Origin: Fistulifera solaris
Taxonomy: Eukaryota > Bacillariophyta > Bacillariophyceae > Naviculales > Stauroneidaceae
Length of the DNA: 64,000 nt
Direction: 5' to 3'
NCBI GenBank assembly: GCA_030295235.1
Contig: AP026164.1
Location: 1,612,001 to 1,676,000 of the forward strand
Shown here: positions 1 through 11,959 of the stretch, piece by piece
Layout: every line of letters begins with the position of its first letter
Position numbering within the stretch: the first letter of the stretch is position 1
The notes under the pieces: model-generated
Database searches by the model: none
The model's input: the letters and a program-made list of their open reading frames with translations, nothing else
What the model was told of the DNA's origin: nothing
Program-made: the position numbers and the translations under genes

Positions 1-1183
1 TCTCGATTTTGGCCCGTGCCTTCGTTCCCACTTCTTTTATCTTCTCGCCTTTCTTTCCTATGACGATCAATTTTTGACTGTCTCGTTCAACGATCACAGA
101 GGCAGCAATCCGTGTCACGGGTTTGGAATTTCCCACATCACGAGGCTCTTTGAACTCTTCTATTTGAACTTCGCAACAATAGGGAAGTTCCTTGTTCAGA
201 CATTCAAAGAGAGATGATCGTATGATCTCCGAGGCAATAAACCTTTCCGTTCGATCGGTCAATGCTTCTTGATCATACAAAGGTGGACTTTGCGGCAGTA
301 GCGCTTTCGCTTCCTCATCGGTAAGGAATCGTACATTCGGTTTAGCATACATTCCGGGCACGGGTCTGCCCAATTCTCGCAATGACTCTGGAACGCCAGG
401 TCCTCCTACCAGTAAACGACGAAGAGCCACGACACCGGGATCATTGGGACCCTTACTAGCAGAACACGGAAGAATCGCCAACGCGTCGGGCAAAAGTTGC
501 CGCCAGATGGCCACCGCCTGCTCGACGGTTACCGATTTGTCCTGATTCTCCGGAGCTGTCACGTTTACCACCGAAGCCAGGTCAATCTTATTAATCACAA
601 CAATGGTTGGTTTCCCGCTGCGCTGAACTTTGGCAAATAATTCGTCGTCGGGTATGGGCGTACTGAAAAGATCCGTGACCACCATCAACACGTCGGCATC
701 CCGAAACGCCCCCACGACGGCCTCCATCATTCCCTCTTGTAGTTTATAAGAAGGAGTCGCAATAACACCCGGTGTGTCGACCAAACATACTTGACACGAC
801 TCGGTCGTCAACAATCCCAAAATGGCGTGTCGTGTCGTTTGGGGCCGCGCTGTCGTGATGCACAAATCTTCTTGCAGCAATGCATTGAGTAGAGTGCTTT
901 TCCCCATGTTGGGTGCACCAATGATACTAATGAATCCACAACGGTAATCTGTAAAATCTGATCCTTTGAGTCGGCCACTGTAATCAAATTGGGAATCGAG
1001 TTTTTCGAATAATAATTTGCCATTCTTGTTGATGGATATCTCTGGTTCTTTATCTTCATCTTCAGTAAGAGACTGCATATGGCGATAGGACCGTGATATT
1101 TGCTTCCAACCGATAGTGAACGAAGCTACCGAGGTGAGTCTCGCGGTCATAACAAGTAAATGCAGTATTTGGAGTGGCTTCAT
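1..1183 (-). CDS. ERA: Era-type GTPase, probably plastid-targeted (C-terminus cut by window edge)
   Basis: Era GTPases bind 16S rRNA and help mature the small subunit of bacterial-type ribosomes, so this protein should act in an organelle. Read on the minus strand from the ATG at 1183 (the first one after an in-frame stop at 1199-1201), it shows a P-loop GAPNMGKST at about residues 89-97, the G3 motif DTPG near 132, NKID near 197, and a C-terminal KH domain (VIGKKGEKIKE) that runs off the left edge. The N-terminus (MKPLQILHLLVMTARLTSVASF) is hydrophobic and without acidic residues, and ends in an 'ASAF'-like site, which suggests a two-part plastid presequence; a mitochondrial location is the alternative. 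It diverges from the clathrin gene. Family assignment is firm; location is inferred. Confidence 0.9.
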   Translation of the reverse strand, partial: MKPLQILHLLVMTARLTSVASFTIGWKQISRSYRHMQSLTEDEDKEPEISINKNGKLLFEKLDSQFDYSGRLKGSDFTDYRCGFISIIGAPNMGKSTLLNALLQEDLCITTARPQTTRHAILGLLTTESCQVCLVDTPGVIATPSYKLQEGMMEAVVGAFRDADVLMVVTDLFSTPIPDDELFAKVQRSGKPTIVVINKIDLASVVNVTAPENQDKSVTVEQAVAIWRQLLPDALAILPCSASKGPNDPGVVALRRLLVGGPGVPESLRELGRPVPGMYAKPNVRFLTDEEAKALLPQSPPLYDQEALTDRTERFIASEIIRSSLFECLNKELPYCCEVQIEEFKEPRDVGNSKPVTRIAASVIVERDSQKLIVIGKKGEKIKEVGTKARAKIE

Positions 1184-1892
1184 GATGATTCGTCGTGCTC
1201 AAGGAACAAGTGGAACGGAAATGGAAGAACCGCTGTCGCGTGGCAGATTGCGGGATCGATTATGAAACAGAAATATTTCTGCGTGAGTTTTCAGCGTAGT
1301 GGACTTCTTCTTTTCTGCTTTGTTGATTGTGAGGGTCGAGACTGTTCGGCTGGTGATGAAAGATGTGATGGGGGCGTCGAACATCAAACTCATGAAAACG
1401 TTTTGAACTCGTTTCTTTTGTAGGCGTTTTTGGTGGGTGGAGCAACGAGCAATAACAAAAGGGTAGGAGTTTCGCACTTGTTCCGTCCTACGCCCGTTGC
1501 GATAATTCGTTCCATGACGTCACAAGAAGATGTTTTTAAGTTATTCCATCCGGTAATCGCAGGAAAGAAGTAGACCCGTGTGTTGGTATGGTCATGGACA
1601 CAGTCATTCGTTCGCGGCAACGCAACGGATAGCCAAGGCGAACGTGCGGTGCGTGCGTTTCACCCTTGAACTATCGACGCTAAAGTAGCGTACAATCTTT
1701 TTCACTCGTACCAAAGGCTGCTGCGATGGAGGGCGAACGCCGAAGATTTTTCATCCAACTGCAGCACACGCCGCAGACCAGCAACAACACAGATGAAATT
1801 AAAAAAAGAGTCAAGGAGGTTGTAATACAAAAGCAAACAAAGATATATATATATTGACGTCTTTTGGGAATTGATTTACAAAAGATTAAGCG
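1184..1892. other. Intergenic region between Era and clathrin heavy chain (divergent promoters)
   Basis: 709 bases between two divergent gene starts. Short open frames here overlap each other and show no recognisable domain. The only distinct element I see is a perfect TGACGTCA at 1515-1522. Confidence 0.6.
1515..1522. promoter_or_regulatory. Perfect CRE/bZIP palindrome TGACGTCA
   Basis: The 8-base palindrome lies in the divergent promoter region of Era and clathrin. TGACGT-type sites act as CO2/cAMP-responsive elements bound by bZIP factors in Phaeodactylum; function here is inferred from sequence only. Confidence 0.4.
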
Positions 1893-4800
1893 ATGGCAGC
1901 CGTTCCGCTCACCTTTAGCAATGTGCTAAACGTAAGTTCGTCCGTGCGATCTTTCGCCCCGTAGAGCATCTACGGCCGTGTTCGTACCTCCTCAACGGTT
2001 CACTGCCTCTACGAGATTGGAGTGAATTGCTTCTTCTGGATAGCAATTTATTGCAAAGAACTGTATTTTCTCTCGTTTCGATGATTGATGGGAGGTCGGA
2101 GACAATGAACTTTGCAAAGACTCAACTGCCGCCGCGGTAGTCATTCGCATTGGCTTGCTCGAACGGCCGATTGGATTGCCTTCGGATCGTCACAAATGCA
2201 TAATTTAAACTAACGCGCGTCCCTTTTCTTTGCTTACTTTAGCTTCAACAACTCGGCGTTCCGGAAACGAGCATCAAACATGGTCTTACGACTATGGAAT
2301 CCGATCGATGGATCATTAGCGTTGAGCCCAACAACCTGGTGATGGTAGACCTGTTAAACGGAGCGCAAGTCACGAGGAGGCCGATGGCCGCCGAGGCGGC
2401 TCTCATGAACCCGTCGCAGAATATTCTCGCTCTCCGATCGCAGAATAATTTGCAAATCTTCAACATTGATCAAAAAGCCAAGTTGAAAGCGCATGTCTTC
2501 CCGGAACCCATCGTCTACTGGAAATGGACCAGTTCGACCAACATTGGCTTGGTCACCGCTACTTCGGTGTACCACTGGTCACTGGAGGGACAGTCCCCGC
2601 CGGTCAAGGTCTTTGATCGCCACCAAAGCTTGGGAGGAGGCGTGCAGATCATCAACTACCGCGTCTCCCCCGACGGCAAATGGTGCTTGCTCGGTGGGAT
2701 CAGCGCAGGAGCCGGGGGCGTGGTCAATGGGAACATGCAATTGTACAACGTCGACAAGAAAGTCTCCCAGCCTCTGACGGGTCACGCGGCGGCGTTTGCC
2801 ACACTCAAGCTTCCTGGACGTGAAGAAGCCCAAGTGATTGTGTTCCACGAAAAGAAGCCCACCGGAGAACCGCCCAAGCTGTTTGTACGAGAGATTGGTC
2901 GTGACCCCGCCAAAGGTCCCGCCTTTGGTATTACGCCGGCCGACATTCCTCTTCCACCGGATGCCGCCAATGATTTCCCCGTCAGTATGTCGATCGATCA
3001 GAAGGACGAGCTGGCGTTCATGCTGACCAAGAGTGGATACCTCTTCATGTTTGACATTCACAGCGGAAAGACAGTGTACCGTGCCAAGGTCACTCAAGAT
3101 GTTGTGTTCACCACCTGTACGCAGGATTCGTCGGGTGCCGTCTTTGGTATCACGGTCCGCAAGGGAGATGTCTTCCGCTTGCAGCTCAACGGACAGGCTC
3201 TGGTGCCCTACATCCTGAACACTTTGCGTGACAATGCCCTCGCTCTACAACTTGCTGGCCGCTTGAATTTGCCCGGTGCCGAAAACCTCTTTGCCGCCGA
3301 GTTTGAGCGCCTCATGGCTCAGGGAAATGTGCAAGAAGCCGCGCGCGTGGTGGCTGGATCGGGCAGCGCGTTGCGGACTCCGGCGACCATTGCACGATTC
3401 CAGCAGATCCCCGTCCAGCCCGGACAAGTGCCTCCGCTCTTGCAGTACTTTTCGATTTTACTCGAAACTGGAAAATTGAACGAACAAGAATCCATCGAGG
3501 TGGCCCGTCCGGTTTTGCAACAGAACCGATTGCCTCTCATGGAAAAGTGGCTCAAGGAAGACAAACTTCAGGCTTCGGAAACTTTGGGTGATTTGATCAT
3601 GCCTTATGATGCCGGTATGGCGTTGTCGGTGTTCTTGCGGGCAAACTGTCACGCGAAAGCCATTCATTGCTTTGTCCAGCGCGGGGAGTACGACAAAATT
3701 GTTCCCTACGCGTCGAGCGTTGGCTTCACCATGGACTACTCGTCCATGTTGAACCAGTTGCTGTTCAACAACCCACAGGGTGCGCTCGACTTGGCCAAGG
3801 GATTGGTCAACGCGGAAGGTGGTCCGCTCATCGACATTCAGGCAACGGCGGAAGCCTTCTTGAGCAGTAACCGTATTCAGGAGACGACGGCGTTTTTGTT
3901 GGAAGCGCTCAAGGACAACAAGCCGGAGCACGCGTACTTGCAGACCAAGTTGCTCGAAATCAACTTGATTGGCGGTGCACCACAAGTCGCGGATGCCATA
4001 ATGCAGCAGGGTCTGTTGACTCATTACGACCGACCCCACATTGGAAAGCTTTGCGAGAAAGCGGGCATGTGGCAACGCGCGGCGGAGCATTACACCGAGA
4101 TTTCGGACATCAAGCGCGTTTTCAAGAACAGTCATCAGATGAGCCCAGAATTCGTTGTCAGCTACTTTGGCAACTTGAACCGTGAGCAAAGTGTTTCTCT
4201 TCTCAAGGATATGATGGGTCGCGGTCCTCAGAACATGCAAGTGTGCGTGGAAGTGGCCAAGAAGTATCACGAAGAACTCGGAGCTGGCGATCTTGTTCAA
4301 GTGTTTGAACAAAACCGTGCCACGGAAGGTCTTTACTACTATCTTGGAGCGGTTGTCAATGTCTCGGAGGATCCCTTTGTCCACTTCAAATATATTCAGG
4401 CTTCGTGTATGCTTGGGCAGTTCAAGGAAGCTGAGCGTGTGTGCCGCGATTCCAACATTTACAATGCGGAAGAAGTCAAGGAATACCTCAAGAATGCCAA
4501 ATTACCCGATCCGCGTCCGCTGATCCATGTGTGCGACCGTCATGATTTTGTCGATGAGCTAACGGAATACTTATACCTCAACAGCCTTTTGCAATACATT
4601 GAGGTCTACGTCACGAAAGTATCCCCGGGCAAGACACCGATGGTGATTGGAAAGCTTTTCGACCTCGGTGCAAACGAGGACTTCATTAAGCGTCTCCTTA
4701 TGGCAGTCGGCACCGCATGCCCTGTCGATGAACTCGTCGAGATGGCCGAGACTCGTAACCGTCTTCGCTTGCTTCAACCATGGCTCGAAGCTCGTGTGGC

Positions 4801-7443
4801 GACCGGAAGCACCGAGCCTGGAACGCACAACGCTCTTGGAAAGATCTACATCACTCTCAATCGCGATCCGAAATCGTTCTTGTTGAACAATATGTTCTAC
4901 GATCCAAAAGTCTTGGGTCCGTATTGCGAATCGCTCGATCCTTCTTTGGCCTTTATTGCTTACAAGAAGGGAGCCGGTGAATGCGATGACCAGTTGATCA
5001 AAGTATGTCACGACCACGGACTATACCGTGACCTTGCAAAGTACCTTGTTGAGCGCCAGGACCTTACGCTTTGGGGTAAGGTTCTCAACAAAGAGGAAGG
5101 CAAAGAGGACGAAGAAGACCCTCAACGGCGCCAACTTATCGATCAAGTCGTCGAATGGGCTCTTCCAGAGAGCACAAATGCAGATGAAGTTTCTTGCACT
5201 GTCAAGGCTTTCATGGCCGCTGATTTGCCAGCTGAACTTATCAACCTCCTCGAGCGAATTGTTCTGCAAGGTTCGGACTTTTCGGACAACAAAAACTTAC
5301 AGAATCTTCTCATTCTTACTGCCATCCGTGCCGATACCTCTCGTGTCGGGGGATACATTGATCAGCTTGACAACTTTGATGCCAAGGACATTGCGCTTAT
5401 CTGTGTGTCAGAGCAACACATGCTTTATGAAGAGGGTTTCAATATTTACGTTAAGTTTGCCAAGCCGGAGTTCACGCAAGACAAAGACGAGCAGGTTGAA
5501 ATGCAAGTTCTTGCTATGGGTGTATTGGTGGACTACTTGAAAGACCTCGACCGCGGTAAAACTTACGCCGTCCAATGCGAAGAGAAACCGGTTTGGTCGA
5601 AGCTCGGAAAAGCTCAGCTCGAAGGTAAACATGCCGCTGATGCAATTGAGAGCTTCATTAATGCCCAAGATCCCAGTGAATACGTCATGGTTTGTGCTGA
5701 GGCAAATGAAGCAGAAATCTGGACCGAGCTCATTCCATTCCTCATTATGGCTCGCAAGACTATGCAAGAGAATCTCGTTGACACTGAACTCATTTATTCG
5801 TACGCCCGAACAAACAACCTGACCGAGATGGAAAAGTTTGTCAATGGTCCGAACGTCGCAAATATCCAAACGATTGGCGACCGTTGTTTCTCCGAGAGTC
5901 TCTACCATGCCGCGAAGATCCTCTATATCAACATTAACAACAATTCCAAGTTGGCACTTTGTCATATTCAACTTGAAGAATACAGAGAGGCTGTTGATGC
6001 TGCTAAAAAGGCGAACAATGTTTCGACGTGGAAGGCGGTGTGTTTCGCGTGTTTGCGTGCCGACGAATTCAGATTGTCTGCCACCTGTGGTCTCGAGGTC
6101 ATCAAATATCCCGACCATGTTGACGATGTTGTGACATACTACTCCGATCTTGGCCATTTCACGCACCTTGTTTCTCTTTTCGAGCAAGGAATTGGTCTCG
6201 AGGATGCGCACATTGGAATCTTCACCGAACTGGGTGTCTTGTACACGAAGCATGTTCCTGAGAAAGTCATGGATCATTGCAAGGTCTTCTTCAGCAAGCT
6301 CAACGTTTCGAAGGTGGTTCGTGCTTGCGAGCGGGCACGTCTGTTCAAGCCGACTGTGTATCTATACATGCAAGATAAGCAATATGATAACGCTGTGAAA
6401 ACGATGATGGAGCGTGCCAACGCCTGGGAAAACGATCTCTTCTTGGATTCAGTCACTAAAGTCCGCAATGCAGAACTCATTTACAAAGCTGTTGGCCATT
6501 ATCTCACCTACCACCCTATGCTGTTCACCCGTTTGATGGAAGTTCTTGAGGAAACTGCAGATCACTCTCGAGTTGTCAGCCAATTGCGACGCACAGGTGA
6601 CTGGGCGCTACAATTGGGTCAATCTTACTTGAAGGCTGTACAGAAATACAACTTGACGGCTGTCAACGAAGCGCTGAACGAGGTACGTTTGCTTTTTTGT
6701 TTTGTCTTTGATGAACTCGGCAGGCACAGAACGACTCACAATTACTTGTCTTACAGCTCTACGTCGAAGATGAAGACTACACTAGCTTGAGAAAATCTAT
6801 TGACAGTTTCAACAACTTTAATATGATCGCGCTTGCTTCCAAACTTGCTACCCACGAATTGCTTGAGTTCCGTCGTATCTCCGCATACGTATACCGACGA
6901 AACAAGAAGTACAGTCAGTCGATTGAGTTGTCGAAACACGATCGCATGTACAAGGATTGCATTGACACGGCTGATGAATCTGCCGACGCTGAAATCATTG
7001 AAGGCCTTCTTCGGTTCTTCTGCGAAACATCCGAGAAAGAGTGCTTTTGCGCAGCGCTTTACACTTGCTTCACTCACATTTCACCCGATGTCGCACTTGA
7101 ACTTGCCTGGATCAATGGTTATCAGAACTTCGTCATGCCGTTCGTCATTCAGACTTTTCGAAGAACTCATATGCGCCTTAAGGCTCTGGAGGAACGCACT
7201 GCACCTCCGGCGGAAGCAGGAAATGCGCAAGATACCATCGCTGCTACGTACGGACAGCTCGGCGGATTTGGTTCGGGTGTTTTGATGTTGGAGAACGGCG
7301 GTCCCAGTTTTATGCCTCCGATGGGAGGTGGTGGTCTTGACATGAGTGGATTTGCTCAGGCACAGCCACAAATGATGGGAGGTATGCCGAACGGAGGCAT
7401 GCCGCATATGCAACCCGGTATGATGCCTGGTATGGGCATGTAA
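1893..7443 (+). CDS. CHC: Clathrin heavy chain
   Basis: Forms the legs of clathrin triskelia that coat endocytic and trans-Golgi vesicles. Three exons fit: 1893-1931 (13 codons from ATG), 2243-6682 and 6757-7443, with introns opening GTAAGT and GTACGT and closing TTTAG and TTACAG. The product is about 1721 residues, slightly longer than animal (about 1675) and near plant chains. The start MAAVPLTFSNVLN then LQQLGV..., with TMESDRWI, matches the N-terminal beta-propeller (about residues 1-330); the rest is the alpha-solenoid of clathrin heavy chain repeats. The C-terminal tail is Gly/Met/Pro-rich (GGMPNGGMPH), the position of the QLMLT-type tail in animals. More than 5 kb of frame is clean, unlike many neighbours. 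Converges on the NMNAT gene with 149 bases between stops. Confidence 0.97.
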
Positions 7444-7592
7444 GCAGGTAGTGTGACCAGCAAAAGCACTAACGTAGAAAGTAACTTGATTTAACAACCG
7501 AAAGAAGAAAGCTAGCTTGTTGACAGCTAGTAAGATGTTCTTATTATTTGCACTTGAATCGAATTATGAGCGCGATTAATCACCACTTCAAG

Positions 7593-8420
7593 TCATCGAG
7601 TGTCATCAAATTGATACAATTTGTGCTCCTTGATGTAGTTTAAGACCGACGGTGTAATCATTTGCGAAAGTTTGCTTTCATCTGAACATTGCCGTACCTG
7701 ACTACTCGAAACGTTCGTGAGTGATTCTACCTCGAGCAATTGCGCCCCCGGCATTTGTTGAACTTTTTCTTGTAACATGGCAATATCCGCGGAATGCCGA
7801 TGGAAGACCACGAAACGTCCCTGCAACAAGCCCAGCACGCGTTGACTTTCTTTCCATTTCCCTGCCAATAAATCCAAAAAAGCGTCCGCTCCTAAACAGA
7901 AGTAATACTCGACAGACGAGTTATCCAGGGACTGATAATATTCCATCAAGGCGGCGGTTCCCACAGAAACTTGAGCGGCTTCTTCTTCGGATCTAAGGCA
8001 TAGTGAGCGTAAGCGTAACCAACATGACTAGTTCGAGTACAGCGATGGACAATAACGACTTACAATCCTGCTACGGCGTGCCGCCATGATTGATATTCAG
8101 CATCCGACACGACCACTTTGGGAGAAAGATCCGCAAACGCTCGATGGCACATATTCCATCGATGTTCGAAGGATACCAGCCGTTGGCGTTTGTCCTGCAT
8201 TTAGTGATATTGAGCAAACTACTAGAACACGAAAAGGCAAGGCAAGAACAAATTAACGTACTTGATACGTATGCCGATACACGGGCAAAATGTGCACTTC
8301 ATCGAATAGGTCGACGAGAGCTTGAACGATGCCTACATGGCCTCCGTGTCCCGTTGGAGGATCGGCAGATAAGCCATATAAGGCAATGTGACGCATTTTT
8401 CGAGACGATGTATGTGTCAT
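7593..8420 (-). CDS. NMNAT: Nicotinate/nicotinamide mononucleotide adenylyltransferase (NMNAT/NadD type)
   Basis: Joins ATP and NMN/NaMN to give NAD or its deamido form, the last or next-to-last step of NAD synthesis. Three exons on the minus strand: 8420-8262, 8194-8064 and 7992-7593, with introns of 67 and 71 bases opening GTACGT and GTAAGT and closing GCAG and TTAG. The 229-residue product has the nucleotidyltransferase signature PPTGHGGH (residues about 20-27), the substrate-loop region RHTYQDKRQR, and SSSQVR near the C-terminus, the counterpart of the ISSTxxR motif. The short length fits a bacterial NadD-like form. The first ATG after an in-frame stop is 8420; a second ATG at 8396 starts the conserved part directly and could be the real start. 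Confidence 0.88.
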
Positions 8421-8779
8421 GGGAGGATAAATGGGCGTTGACTCTTCTTCTTTTGACTTGACTCTCGTCTCCTACTATCTTTGTCGCCATCAAATAATAA
8501 TATCACTCGGTCCTCGGTCGTTTTTTCTCTTACGAAATGTTTCAACAACACGTTTGGAAGTAGTTTTGCACTTAATGGTAGACAGCGTTCTTTATAACCG
8601 GTACGATAGCAACTACTAAATGCTTTAACGTTAACCTTATTGTGTTCTTGGATTCTTATTCAGCACAAACGAAGCCGAAAAAGTGGCTGACCGTCATCCT
8701 CGTGCCTTTCATATTATCTTTCCTTCTTTTCGCATTGATACTGCGTAGCCTGGTCTCCTCTTTCCTCCATTTTTCGGCG
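8421..8779. other. Intergenic region between NMNAT and the 8780 gene
   Basis: 359 bases between divergent starts. The frame of the downstream gene stays open back to 8642 and would encode a hydrophobic stretch, but has no ATG before 8780, so I treat it as non-coding leader. Nothing else is recognised. Confidence 0.5.
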
Positions 8780-9925
8780 ATGATAAAGGAGTTAAGTTCG
8801 TCAAGAGTTTTGAGTCGATGGTATCATCACAACAATATACTGTTCACAACAACAACAACAACAACAGCATGGCAACGGAATGGTTTTCGTCGTCCTCTCA
8901 CAAAACGCCGCCTGCTCTACACACCATCCGCTCGACAATTTTCTTCTACTGTAAAGAATTTTCTGGGTTCACCAATCACTTTTCAAAGTCCCTGGGACGC
9001 TACCAATTCATGGATCCGACCTCTCGATGATCACCCCGTACTCGACATGCAGAGTCGGCATCTTCTGCAGCTACTACAAGAACTGTATCAACACAAGCGA
9101 CCCCTAACTTACGATCAAGTCACCACCGATCGGTGCAATGCGATGTTGCACCACTTATTTTCACAAACAACGAATGACCGGGTGTTTCCTTACCCCGACC
9201 GATCCGATCGTGCGCACGCTGTATTGCAGGCGATGCAATGGTTCGAAGAATATCCTCACACAGACCGTCGACCTTGTGTGTGGCCGAATCCCGACCGAGA
9301 CACGTACCGCGCGGTCTTACATTTGGATTCTCGGACAGCCGGACCGGCCCGCATTCCGGAACGGGCCCTGCGGACGGTTTGGCATTTACAGCATTTGTAC
9401 GAAACGCGGGGACACGTGCAATTTAAGCCACACGGATTTCATTGGATGTGTGTCTTTTATGCATGGAAGGAATGTACCGATGACAATAAAGCGCAGCGGG
9501 CATTGGAATTGTTGTTTGAGTTGCGACTAGATGAACGAGTCGAATTGAATGATACGGTGTATTTGACGGTATTGCGATTGTGTGCCGCGTCCCCCAACGA
9601 AACGACGATAGATGGTGCGGTGCAGCTGTGGTCGAATCTCAAAGACCAGGTGCTGATTTCTCACTATTACAGTGCGTTCCTGCAAGTATTCCGGTACCTG
9701 CCCAACCAAAGGCGAGTGCCTTTATTCGAAGAGTGTTTTCAACAAGCCTGTCAATTTGGGAAGGTAAATCAAATTATATTGAACGAATTTCTTGTGCATA
9801 CAAAATGGCAAAGCTCAATTGCCAAGTATTTTGGAGAGTACCCCATTGCGGGCTTGCCACCGAAAGAATCGGTGCAGGTGTTGGTACGCTCCGTCCCGTC
9901 TTCCTGGATGCAAAACGCAGATTAA
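8780..9925 (+). CDS. Putative helical-repeat (PPR-like) organelle protein
   Basis: A 381-residue protein from the first ATG at 8780. The N-terminus is rich in Ser, Arg and hydroxylated residues and poor in acids (MIKELSSSRVLSRWYHHNN), which fits a mitochondrial presequence, and holds a run of seven Thr encoded by an (ACA)n tract at about 8848-8868. The body contains paired helices of the kind seen in PPR/TPR-like proteins (for example HGFHWMCVFYAWKE, then AQRALELLFELRLDE, and NDTVYLTVLRLCAAS). PPR proteins bind organelle RNA. The repeats are too divergent for me to name a clear PPR array, so the function is a cautious inference. Single exon, no frame problem. Confidence 0.6.
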   Translation: MIKELSSSRVLSRWYHHNNILFTTTTTTTAWQRNGFRRPLTKRRLLYTPSARQFSSTVKNFLGSPITFQSPWDATNSWIRPLDDHPVLDMQSRHLLQLLQELYQHKRPLTYDQVTTDRCNAMLHHLFSQTTNDRVFPYPDRSDRAHAVLQAMQWFEEYPHTDRRPCVWPNPDRDTYRAVLHLDSRTAGPARIPERALRTVWHLQHLYETRGHVQFKPHGFHWMCVFYAWKECTDDNKAQRALELLFELRLDERVELNDTVYLTVLRLCAASPNETTIDGAVQLWSNLKDQVLISHYYSAFLQVFRYLPNQRRVPLFEECFQQACQFGKVNQIILNEFLVHTKWQSSIAKYFGEYPIAGLPPKESVQVLVRSVPSSWMQNAD

Positions 9926-10321
9926 CAATCGTAGTGCTTCTGTTCACATTATTTTTACTTTTTATAGTTTTGATAGTTAAAAGAACAGATTACTGAGAGC
10001 GAATTGTCGAACTCCTGTGAGATATTCGACAGGACCCGTTTTCAAACCTTTCCCGGGAACCGGGACTTGGGATTTCATTCGCGTGTTGCAGTCTTGCCGA
10101 CGGCGTTTTCCGCCACTCGCGACTGACTCGCGACCCCGTCAGCCTACGTCATTATGGGCAGTCCCGAGCTAGATCTGCGTCTGCAGAAAAATCATTGATA
10201 CGCAGAATAACTTTGTTGCGATTCACAATAATTTAGACCAAAGATTACCATCGTTCCAAGCGAACCGCAAGAAGGATGCAGAAGGAAGTCGACCCTTAAA
10301 TAGAAGAGCAAGACGGATCAC
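9926..10321. other. Intergenic region, no feature recognised
   Basis: 396 bases between two plus-strand genes; it should hold the 3' end of the first gene and the promoter of the Rieske gene. One TACGTCA half-CRE lies near 10144. Nothing else is supported. Confidence 0.4.
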
Positions 10322-11761
10322 ATGAAAACGAACAGGATGAAACGAGAATTGAAACGAGTTTGCTGTCTGTTGACGATGGTTCTGACCTCCACAGGTGCAT
10401 TCGTATCGGTGAATCGTCCTTCCCGCGTACTGCCATCATCAACAAACTCTTTGTCCGCGAAAGAGTCTCAAACTTTTCGAGATGATAGCTTTGAAAAATC
10501 AAGTATAGTTCAAAAGTTCTTTCCTTCCTCATCCGAGAAAGAGACTCCCGTCGAGAAGCAAGAGAAGGAAAGCAATGGTTGGTCCTTTAATTTTCTTCGA
10601 AGGAATAAAGAAACAAAGTTGGAAAAGTCCTCTTCTCAGACAGAAAAACGCTCTTCAGACAGGAAAAAGGGCGAAGAAAAGAAGAAGAAGAAGCAACCAT
10701 CTGAAACGAAGGCTCAAATGAAACCAAGCAACGATAAATCATCGTCCAAAGAGAAAAAGGAGGAGAAGAAGAAACGACAGGGAAAAGAAGCAAAGCAACC
10801 CCAGAAAGAGGAACGAGCTGAATCAAAGTCTTTTCCGGTTCGAAGCTTTGTCGGTGGTTTATTTGCTGGTGATGATACTGCCTCGGGTCAAACTGATACG
10901 AAGGAAGCAAAAGCAAGCAAACAACAAAAACAAAAGGATGAAAAGAAGGTAGGAACTCCATCTGAATCGAAATCATTTCCAGTACGGAGTTTTGTAGGTG
11001 GCTTGTTTACCGGCGACGATACCGCTTCGGGTCAAACTGATAGAAAGGCATCAAAGGCAAACAAACAACAACAACAACAGGAGGAAAAGAAGGAAGGAAC
11101 ACCAAACAGTAATTTCGTCAGAGGTCTTTTTTAACAAAGACGATGATACATCCAAAATAAAGAAGGAAGACTCTGATACGAACATTACTAGTGTTTTCAG
11201 TTCGGTTCAGCGCTTCTTTGGAGGGACGTTTTTGAAAACAACAGAAACGACAATCAAGAGCAGTGGGTTCCTGTTTTTCCCAAGACGCGCCTTTCACCGG
11301 GAGAAATCGTCCCTGCAACGATTGGTGGCATTGACCTTCTCGTGATTGCCTCAAAAGACGGGCGAAAGCTATATTGCATCGCCAATTCATGTTCTCACCT
11401 CGGAACGCCTCTTGAAACAGGCAAAATCGTTCGTCTTCCCGTGGAAGGAGCTGTCGACAAAGTAGATTCCAGTCGTCGTCCGACACTAACAGAAACTGAA
11501 GTGAGTGCAATACTGCAACAAGACGGCTTGGAAGACTGCATCGTGTGTCCCTTGCATCGAACAGCATTTGCACTGAAATCCGGTGAAGTGCGTGGTGAAT
11601 GGTGTCCGTATCCTCCCGTAGTGGGAAAGCTGGTGGGGACTGTCAAACAACCGACCGGCGTGGCTACGTTTGATATTCGTACCAAAGGAAAGCAGATTGA
11701 AGTGCGCATCAATTCTTTGCTCGACGAGCGGGACGAAAAATGGACGAATAATTCATCTTGA
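10322..11761 (+). CDS. Plastid-targeted Rieske [2Fe-2S] protein with long disordered repeat region
   Basis: Starts with a plastid-type presequence (CCLLTMVLTSTGAF, then VSVNRPSR). Residues about 50-265 are Lys/Glu/Ser/Gln-rich, surely disordered, with a 48-residue unit (SKSFPVRSFVGGLF...) present twice plus fragments. The C-terminal domain has Rieske cluster motifs C-S-H (11390) and C-P-L-H (11546), preceded by WVPVFPKTRLSPGEIVPATIGG. The two motifs are 52 residues apart, against roughly 20 in usual Rieske domains, so there is an insert of about 33 residues. The frame is broken between 11107 and 11240: either two compensating single-base indels in T-runs (11126-11131 and 11230-11234; about 479 residues) or an intron of 102 bases at 11109-11210 (GTAATT...CAG; about 445 residues). 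I favour the indels, because the intervening peptide (SVFSSVQRFFGGTF) resembles the repeats. Partner and electron path unknown. Confidence 0.78.
10820..11107 (+). repeat. Two tandem 144-bp coding repeats in the Rieske gene
   Basis: Units at 10820-10963 and 10964-11107 each encode 48 residues beginning ESKSFPVRSFVGGLF and continuing GDDTASGQTD, followed by a Lys/Gln-rich linker. A degenerate third start (SNFVRGLF) follows. The DNA of the two units differs at many synonymous sites, so the duplication is not fresh. Confidence 0.8.
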
Positions 11762-11959
11762 AGCATAGAGTGATGCGTCCGTCTTGCTCCAGAAACAATG
11801 CCTCGGGACACCCTCTTTACACAGAATTCCACGATTTGCTAGAAACAAACTAATAATAGAGCTTCAGTAATTAAGTATCATTGTGTTAAAATCTAAGTCG
11901 CGGGGGTTATCTAAGCACTTTCTTTGTCTAACTCAAGATCCGCAACTTTGCCAGGTAAC

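Noticed and set aside
1160-1423. Possible small gene between Era and clathrin
   Set aside because: Overlaps the Era start, lacks domains and competes with frames on the other strand.
3458-4384. 308-codon open frame antisense to clathrin heavy chain
   Set aside because: Shadow frame inside a conserved gene; no recognisable domain.
5408-6277. 289-codon antisense frame in clathrin
   Set aside because: Same reason as above.
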